64,000 nucleotides of DNA from Megalobrama amblycephala (Eukaryota > Chordata > Actinopteri > Cypriniformes > Xenocyprididae), in the NCBI RefSeq assembly GCF_018812025.1, contig NC_063044.1, positions 68,792,595-68,856,594 of the forward strand, given 5' to 3'. Both the position numbers and the translations under genes were made by a program. Under the pieces are notes generated by a model, which had not been told where the DNA came from, made no database searches, and saw nothing but the letters and a program-made list of their open reading frames with translations. This document shows positions 57,491-64,000 of this stretch, one piece after another. Every line of letters starts with the position of its first letter. The first letter of the stretch is position 1.

Positions 57491-59351
57491 CTATCACCCC
57501 ACATAGATGTTATCACACGGGCTACCATGATATTGTTTTTTTATTTTGTTTTATTTTATTTGTTTAGTTAACAGGGACATTGCACATTAATAAAACATTT
57601 CTGTAAATGCACCAGAATTAGCCGAAAGGCTATTTTTCATCTGTAGTCCCTGGACAGAATGTTACAAGTCACCCTAAAAAAATACATATATAGTTAAAAT
57701 ACATAACACACTACATAAAAACCATCTCAATATAACAACTCAATGTAAAATAAGAAAAGTTAACAATAAATGTACAGCCAGCAGGTATAAATTCAATGTT
57801 GACAGACCTGATTATTAATAAACCATTTCTTCACATGAACTCTAAATAATTGATATGTATCTAGTTCCCTTATAGTTGCTGGGATAGCATTCCATTGCCG
57901 TGCAGCTTTAACAGAGAAAGCAGACTGACTAAAATTACTCTGCCGGAGTGGTATAATGCAATCTCCTCTTAACGCACCTCTTGTGGAGCGATAAGCAGTT
58001 GTTCTGATGGTAACTAATTGGCTGAGAGGGGGAGAAGTTAAACTATAGATAATCTTATACATCAGGCACACATTGGCATATTTAATCATATTTTCCCAAC
58101 TCAGCAAATTATATTTTTTCAATATTATACAATGATGAAAATATACAGACTTCTTATAAAGAACTTTGAGTGTACGTTTATATAAAGCCTCTAATGGTTT
58201 TAGAGTCACTGAACTTGCCTGAGACCAGATTGTTAGACAATAAATAATATGAGGAATAACCATAGAGTGCATAAACATCTTAGCAGCCTCTAGTGACATA
58301 CAATCTCTAGTGAGCCTAAAATTATAAAGATTGAATTTAACCTGCTTGCAGACCTTTTTTACCTGAGCTTTAAATGTAAGTTTAGAATCAATCAATACTC
58401 CAAGGTATTTATATTGAGAAACTACCTGCAGCCTCACCCCAGACACAAAAACATCTGGCTCATTAATAATACTGTTTGACTTAGAAAAAAACATACATAC
58501 TGTTTTAGACACATTTAGTTGTAAACAATTTTCTTTTAACCATGCTGATACGTTAGCCATAGAATTTGTAAGTTCATTAGAAACTTGTGACAAAGTATTA
58601 CCATGTAAATAAATAACAGTATCATCTGTGAACATTTGTATATTAGTACCAGAACATATAGAAAGAAGATCATTTAAATATAAAGCAAAATATAAAGCAG
58701 TTTTGTATTGATAATTTTGTACTCGCACACACTGAGAACGATCTGACAGGTATGATTCTATCCAATTAAGTGTATGCAAGGAAAAATTAAAACTAGATAA
58801 CTTTGATATGAGAATTCTATGATTAACTGTATCAAAGGCTTTCTTCAGATCAAGGAACACAGCTCCTACTACACCACCTTTATCTAAAAGAGTTTTAATA
58901 TTATCTATAAAATAACAATTTGCTGTCTCAGTTGAGTACTTTTTTTTCTAAAGCCAAACTGCATTGGATGCAAAGTAAAAGAACTATCATTCAAATAACA
59001 AGTAATCTGCTCTGCAACCAATTTCTCCATAACCTTAGAAACAGTGGGTAGAATACTGATTGGTCTATAATTAACAATAGAGAGTGGATCTCCGCTTTTA
59101 AATATTGGGACAACAATGGCTGGCTTCCAAACACTTGGAAATTTACCCTGAGTAATTGAAAGGTTAATAATTCTAGTGATAAGTTTAATTAATGTCGAAC
59201 TAGACTCTTTAAGCTTAACTACATCCATACCATATTTATTTATCTTTTGCTCTGGAAGGTTTAAGAGATCTAATCAATTTCATAACATCTAATTCAGTAA
59301 CAGGCCTTATACTAAAAGCAGGCTCCATTGTATTAACTGGACACACATTTA

Positions 59352-60820
59352 CAGGTCCTTCTCAAAAAATTAGCATATTGTGATAAAAGTTCATTATTTT
59401 CCATAATGTAATGATAAAAATTAAACTTTCATATATTTTAGATTCATTGCACACCAACTGAAATATTTCAGGTCTTTTATTGTTTTAATACTGATGATTT
59501 TGGCATACAGCTCATGAAAACCCAATCTCAAAAAATTAGCATATTTCATCCGACCAATAAAAGAAAAGTGTTTTTAATACAAAAAAAGTCAACCTTCAAA
59601 TAATTATGTTCAGTTATGCACTCAATACTTGGTCGGGAATCCTTTTGCAGAAATGACTGCTTCAATGCGGCGTGGCATGGAGGCAATCAGCCTGTGGCAC
59701 TGCTGAGGTGTTATGGAGGCCCAGGATGCTTCGATAGCGGCCTTAAGCTCATCCAGAGTGTTGGGTCTTACGTCTCTCAACTTTCTCTTCACAATATCCC
59801 ACAGATTCTCTATGGGGTTCAGGTCAGGAGAGTTGGCAGGCCAATTGAGCACAGTAATACCATGGTCAGTAAACCATTTACCAGTGGTTTTGGCACTGTG
59901 AGCAGGTGCCAGGTCGTGCTGAAAAACTAAATCTTCATCTCCATAAAGCTGTTCAGCAGATGGAAGCATGAAGTGCTCCAAAATCTCCTGATAGCTAGCT
60001 GCATTGACCCTGCCCTTGATAAAACACAGTGGACCAACACCAGCAGCTGACATGGCACCCCAGACCATCACTGACTGTGGGTACTTGACACTGGACTTCA
60101 GGCATTTTGGCATTTCCTTCTCCCCAGTCTTCCTCCAGACTCTGGCACCTTGATTTCCGAATGACATGCAAAACTGAGCAACAGTCCAGTGCTGCTTCTC
60201 TGTAGCCCAGGTCAGGCGCTTCTGCCGCTGTTTCTGGTTCAAAAGTGGCTTGACCTGGGGAATGCGGCACCTGTAGCCCATTTTCTGCACACGCCTGTGC
60301 ACGGTGGCTCTGGATGTTTCTACTCCAGACTCAGTCCACTGCTTCCGCAGGTCCCCCAAGGTCTGGAATCGGTCCTTCTCCACAATCTTCCTCAGGGTCC
60401 GGTCACCTCTTCTCGTTGTGCAGCGTTTTTTGCCACACTTACCCTCTCGCTTGAAGGTGTCAATGATGGCCTTCTGGACAGCAGTCAGGTCGGCAGTCTT
60501 ACCCATGATTGCAGTTTTGAGTAATGAACCAGGCTGGGAGTTTTTAAAAGCCTCAGGAATCTTTTGCAGGTGTTTAGAGTTAATTAGTTGATTCAGATGA
60601 TTAGGTTAATAGCTCGTTTAGAGAACCTTTTCATGATATGCTAATTTTTTTAGATTTTTTGGGTTTTCATGAGCTGTATGCCAAAATCATCAGTATTAAA
60701 ACAATAAAAGACCTGAAATATTTCAGTTGGTGTGCAATGAATCTAAAATATATGAAAGTTTAATTTTTTATCAAATAATGAACTTTTATCACAATATGCT
60801 AATTTTTTGAGAAGAACCTG
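59352..60820 (-). mobile_element. Tc1/mariner element with long IR/DR ends
   Basis: Terminal inverted repeats of ~190-200 bp (59352-59550; 60632-60820) begin CAGGTCCTTCTCAAAAAATT. Each contains the motif TCAAAAAATTAGCATAT-type twice (outer and inner), the IR/DR architecture of Sleeping Beauty-like elements. TA flanks both ends (59350-59351, 60821-60822). The right repeat lacks ~10 bp present in the left (near TTTTTTATCAAATAATG). It contains one transposase ORF. Confidence 0.95.
59622..60506 (-). pseudogene. Tc1 transposase with two in-frame deletions
   Basis: 294 residues; full-length fish Tc1 transposases are ~340. The N-terminus MGKTADLTAVQKAIIDTFKREGK jumps directly to CGKKRCTTRRGDRTLRK, so most of the first helix-turn-helix (about 20-25 residues) is missing. 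TVAQFCMSFGNQ shows a second gap of about 10-12 residues where the first catalytic Asp (the SDES-type motif) should be. The other catalytic residues remain: Asp in FQHDLAPAHS and Glu in LNPIENLWDIVKRK, with 34 residues between them (DD34E). Otherwise the frame is clean, suggesting a recent insertion. Without the first Asp it should be inactive, though its ends could still be mobilised in trans. Confidence 0.88.
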
Positions 60821-61437
60821 TATGTATTCAGGCGAAAAACTACGGGCAATAGTTGCTACAGAGTCAATAAAGTGATGATTTAATTCTCCTGCTACTTCAA
60901 CTGGATTGTTTATTATCTTTCCTTTTATTTTAAGTTCTAAAATTTTCCTATCTACATTATGTTGTCCTGTTAATATTTTTAACTCATTCCAGATCATTCT
61001 TGGATTGCCACTTGCTTTTTCTATTATAGCCAGGAAGAAGTCAGCTTTGGCTTTTCTTAATTTCTTTACCACACAATTCCTTAACATATTAAATCGGTAT
61101 CTATCATGGCTCAATTTGCTTCTAAGTGAAAGTTTTAGGGCTTGATCCCGTTCTTTCATCAAATTCAAAATATTTACATTTATCCATTGGACCTTATTTT
61201 TTATCTTTCTATGATTAAGTTTGCAGGTATAATCTTTAATAATATTTTCTAGTCTTCTTGTAAAAATCTGACTATCTTCCTCCTGGTCAACACCCAATAA
61301 AAGATCATCCCATTCTATTTGTTGAATAACACCTTTAAAATCCTCCTGTTTATTCTTTGGAATCCCAAAAGAATCACAATTCTTAGCAAAGGAGCTTAAC
61401 CTCTTCTTTGTTTTCTAGCCACCAAAATTAATTATGA

Positions 61438-62166
61438 TCAGCTTGGCATAGTCTTGGAGGAAGTTGGTTCAACGAGAATGGTGCTCCCAAGGGACAATGG
61501 AGTTTTGCTGGGCAGTCTTCCCCACACTAAGTGTTCTTGTCTTGCAGCAAGAGTGACAGCATGCTGGAGCTTCACTGTTCCAATTTTGCTAGGTATCTCA
61601 TCATGTCGCCAGCGTGTGAGATTTGACATCACATCCAAAAAGTGTTCGCCGTCCGGCGATAACTGAGTAGCCCTTTGCGATATGAAGTCCCAATACTCAT
61701 CTGTGTTCTTCATTTGATTCACGGTGTGCTTGATCAAGTTGGTGCCGAGAATTAAATCATCATGTTGTCCTGGAACAATGAGAAGTGGAACTCGACAGCT
61801 GATACCATACACTGTCATGGTAACTTCGTACAAACATTTTGGCTGTGCGGTCTTACCCCCAACACCAACAAGAATTATATTCTCAGGTAGCGACTGTTTG
61901 TCCAGGACAACATTTTCAGCCAACAACTTTTGTTCAGCTGTCTCACTGAGGGTACAAGACATGGAGCCAGTGTCAAGCATTCCTCTCATGTGGAACCGGT
62001 CATTCACAACCACAGAAGTATAGAAAAGATCATCAAAAGCTTTTATATTCTGCATATTTTGTGCGTATATCACACAAGTTCCATCAAATGCTGTATGGCA
62101 TGCATTCTCATACTGCTCCAGATCACTTATGAGGGTTTGATTCTCACCCACACATCCCCTCTCCAA
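61438..62166 (-). pseudogene. Gypsy aspartic protease region
   Basis: 242 residues. The active site is in FHMRGMLDTGSMSCTLSE, with the flap/second strand represented by VGVGGKTAQPKCLYEVTMTV and VPGQHDDLILGTNLIKHTV (ILGTN, the usual Gypsy protease C-box). The downstream GTVKLQHAVTLAARQEHLVWGRL leads into the region before RT. It begins just after the gag stop (62175) in the -1 frame; whether this is a natural gag-pro shift or a mutation cannot be told. It ends at the LINE insertion (SSKTMPS). Confidence 0.82.
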
Positions 62167-62174
62167 ATGTGGGT

Positions 62175-63535
62175 CTAATGGTTTAAAGGACCAGCTCCTT
62201 GTGGTGAGTAGTTCACCTCCAGACTGTCAGGACTGTTCCACTTAGGGCACTCTCTTTTCCTGTGTCCATGTTCAAAACAAAACAAGCATAAACCGTCTCT
62301 TCTACAATGTGCAACTGTAGAATGATCCATGCCTCTGCAAACTTTGCAAAACTTCCTGCTCACATTCCCATGTCTGAATGAATTTACAGGTACAGAAGGG
62401 CTTTGCATGTTTTGTTTCAGCACACGATCGAGAAGGCTGATAAGGGACTGAGTGCAGCTGTCACTTGTCTGAACTGTAGGAGTAACTGGTATCCCACCTT
62501 GACCTGCTGACACTTTCGGCTCGATCCCAGATGTCCCATCATCCAAATTCGGCATTTGGGCATTAGTAGCCACAGTTTTCGCAAAGGAAGAACGGTTGGA
62601 CTGTGCCTTCATTTGTGCTCTTTTCTCAGCTTGATATTCATCAAGACGTTCTTGTATTTCGGCCGCCGTCCACCTATCAGCAGACTTGAACTTTAAGATA
62701 GCAGAAAGAGATTGGTCAGGGCAATGTTTAACAAACATTTGCGTCACCTCACGGGTAGGATCTTCAATACTTCTGCCCTGTCTCCTCAAACACTCGTCAG
62801 CGACATCAACAGCTTTATTAAGCCGAATCCAATATTCCATTGCATTCTCCCCTGCTACAGGTAAAGTACCATAAAAGTCTGCAAGCGGCATAGATTAATA
62901 TGTTAATTCGCTGAAGTGCTGTTTGAGTATGTCTGTGACAATCCTCGGGTTTGTTTTTGGGTTCAGTGATGGATTGCTGCGTAATGCTATCTTGATTAAT
63001 TCTTTAGCTCTCCCCATCAAGTTCGACATGATTTCGTCAGCTTGTTCAGCTAAAGGAACGCCTTCTTCCTCAAATAAACATCCATGAGTTCTTCCCATTC
63101 GTGTACTGATAATTTGTCAGATTCATCCCCTCTGAAACATGGAGGTGCTTTAACATCAGGCTTCATCACTAACTTCATACCATAACACAAATGTTGGAAA
63201 AAGAACATGTTGGTGACTCCATGACTCCATGAAAACTTGGCTCGTCCCTGCGCTCTGCGTGTGAATATCAGGACACTCATTTTTTCACTGCCTTTTTTCA
63301 GCTGATCAGATATTGACTGCCCTATTTGTTGAGCAAGCTGTGTGATTAAACTACTTAAATCAGCATTACTGTAATCTCGACTGTCTGAAGCAGCACCTTC
63401 ACACTTTTCTGATTCAGTAGCTTGCACTCTAGCAGGGTTACGGGTAGAACAGAATTCAGGAGAACCAATATTAATTGTCCTTCTGAGTGGTGTCTGTTCA
63501 AGTTCAGCAAAGATACGAACCCTAGCAAAACCCAA
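62175..63535 (-). pseudogene. Gypsy Gag with zinc knuckles, stop and frame change
   Basis: Pieces run from FARVRIFAELEQTPLRR (63535) through VKAPPCFRGDESDKLSVHEWEELMDVYLRKK, then a frame change near 63060-63098 to GVPLAEQADEIMSNLMGRAKEL, an in-frame TAA at 62895-62897, and continue from MPLADFYGTLPVAGENAMEYW. The C-terminal part has two CCHC motifs: CKVCRGMDHSTVAHC (spacing 2-4-5) and CLFCFEHGHRKREC (2-4-4), typical nucleic-acid-binding knuckles. A Gln-rich linker region (LITQLAQQIGQSISDQL) lies near the start. The protein is disrupted in at least two places. Confidence 0.82.
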
Positions 63536-63549
63536 TTCAAACCCATCAC

Positions 63550-64000
63550 CAGTGTTGGGGGTAACGCATTACAAGTAACTTGAGTTACGTAATCAGATTA
63601 CTTTTTCAAGTAACTAGTAAAGTAACGCATTACTTTTTCAATTTACAACAAAATATCTGAGTTACTTTTTCAAATAAGTAACGCAAGTTACTTTTCAAAT
63701 TTATCGACTGACAGATCTCCTGTCCCCATATTGAGAGAAATAAAGTGCAGAGGGTGTTGTGTGCGCTGTGTGAACATGATGATTATTGTAGTTTTAGACT
63801 AAATGTGAACATGCATTTACTCATCTCACTTGCACGAAAACATTCAGTATTCCTCAAAATGAATAAAAACAATTTTTGCAAACCTGTAATAATAAACTAT
63901 ATTAAATTAAACAAATATACTTTATGTATTTAATCTCAATTATTAACCAATGTCTTTGCTGCTGACCTTCAATATACCTAATTCAACCATACTAATAAGC
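63550..64000. mobile_element. hAT-like repeat with CAGTGTTGGGGGTAAC end
   Basis: It begins CAGTGTTGGGGGTAACGCAT, then repeated AAGTAAC/AGTTAC and ACGCATTAC words, a well-known end structure of fish hAT-type elements. Only one end is in the window. It interrupts the 5' side of the Gypsy gag. No transposase ORF in the visible part. Confidence 0.7.

Larger units (their letters stand above)
57793..61297 (-). pseudogene. LINE reverse transcriptase, split and decayed
   Basis: Three pieces are in order on the minus strand. First, 61297-60823: a pre-RT region with VQWINVNILNLMKERDQALKL, KADFFLAIIEKASGNPRMIWNEL and DSVATIARSFSPEY. Second, after the Tc1, 59228-58905: FPSVWKPAIVVPIFKSGDP, VNYRPISILPTVSKVMEKLV and HPMQFGFRKKST, ending in a frameshift near the run of eight T at 58943. 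Third, 58860-57793: FLDLKKAFDTVNHRIL and the active-site region MFTDDTVIYLHGN. The GVPQG-type motif normally between those two is missing (YQYKTALYFALYLNDL), an in-frame deletion. YKYLGVLIDSKL and the C-terminal KAARQWNAIPATIREL block follow. Confidence 0.82.
57530..61430 (-). mobile_element. 5'-truncated LINE between Gypsy protease and RT, carrying a Tc1
   Basis: The minus strand ends in an A-rich tail (AAACAAATAAAATAAAACAA) at ~57540, next to Gypsy sense VARVITSMWG. The 5' border is near 61430, next to Gypsy SSKTMPS. No endonuclease domain is present; the coding sense starts in the region between endonuclease and RT. Removing the Tc1 element (59352-60820) leaves about 2.4 kb. The RT type (FLDLKKAFDTVNHRIL…TDDTVIYLHG) differs from the two L2-like copies; CR1/I-type is likely but not settled. 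Confidence 0.8.
50077..63549 (-). mobile_element. Ty3/Gypsy retrotransposon, multiply interrupted
   Basis: Minus-strand order is gag (63535-62175), protease (62166-61438), RT/RNase H (57490-55307), integrase (55253-54540, resuming 51287-50430), and a polypurine tract just before 50077, where a 3' LTR seems to begin. The order protease-RT-RNase H-integrase is Ty3/Gypsy, not Ty1/Copia. A LINE (57530-61430, itself carrying a Tc1 element) lies between protease and RT; another LINE (51302-54540) lies inside integrase. The 5' LTR is not seen: a hAT-like element starts at 63550. Several frameshifts, a stop and a catalytic substitution make this copy dead. Confidence 0.88.

Noticed and set aside
59616..60591. 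Plus-strand open frames across the Tc1 element
   Set aside because: Antisense shadows of the transposase.

Overview
The window is vertebrate, and almost certainly teleost fish DNA, most likely a cyprinid. It carries a GIMAP-like and a stonustoxin-like (SNTX) gene, both expanded families in fish. It also holds DIRS tyrosine-recombinase retrotransposons, L2/CR1-type LINEs, Tc1/mariner, hAT and Harbinger-type elements, and fold-back repeats of a kind common in cyprinids. The species cannot be fixed from sequence alone. Host genes occupy only about 3 kb; the rest is mobile or repetitive DNA, much of it nested.

Layout. 1-2.7 kb: a 71-bp satellite whose unit holds two palindromes, with higher-order repeats, then an AT tract. 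2.8-7.1 kb: a fold-back with a G-rich loop, a pair of inverted repeat arms enclosing a Harbinger-type MITE, and a possible solo LTR. 7.4-8.4 kb: a two-exon GIMAP-like gene on the minus strand. 9.8-16 kb: a second Harbinger MITE inside another element, and several palindromic elements. 16.5-20.6 kb: a hAT element with an uninterrupted 791-codon ZMYM1-like transposase. 21.1-22.05 kb: the 3' end of an L1/Tx1-type LINE. 22.6-27.9 kb: an SNTX-like gene, broken by a frame change and truncated, whose first intron holds a palindromic MITE and an internally deleted DIRS element. 28.5-33.7 kb: a 94-bp tandem repeat and a 3.6-kb terminal-inverted-repeat element containing a tRNA-type SINE.

34.35-43.78 kb: a second, near-complete DIRS element on the minus strand (gag, RT, RNase H, tyrosine recombinase). 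It is split by a 3.2-kb LINE and by a hAT-like element that itself contains another element. 45.5-47.1 kb: LINE remnants. 47.85-48.02 kb: a short palindromic MITE. About 50.08-63.55 kb: a Ty3/Gypsy element on the minus strand (gag, protease, RT/RNase H, integrase, PPT). It is split by two LINEs, one of which carries a Tc1/mariner element, and it is capped at its gag end by a hAT-like element.

No cooperating gene system was found. The most unusual observation is that the short segment at the 3' end of the two DIRS copies lies in opposite orientations. It is bounded in both by the same ~60-bp inverted arms (terminal repeat versus internal complementary region), as expected if it can flip. Next in interest are a perfect 35-bp inverted duplication inside the DIRS RNase H region, the intact hAT transposase, a Tc1 transposase apparently missing its helix-turn-helix and first catalytic Asp, and the palindromic satellite.
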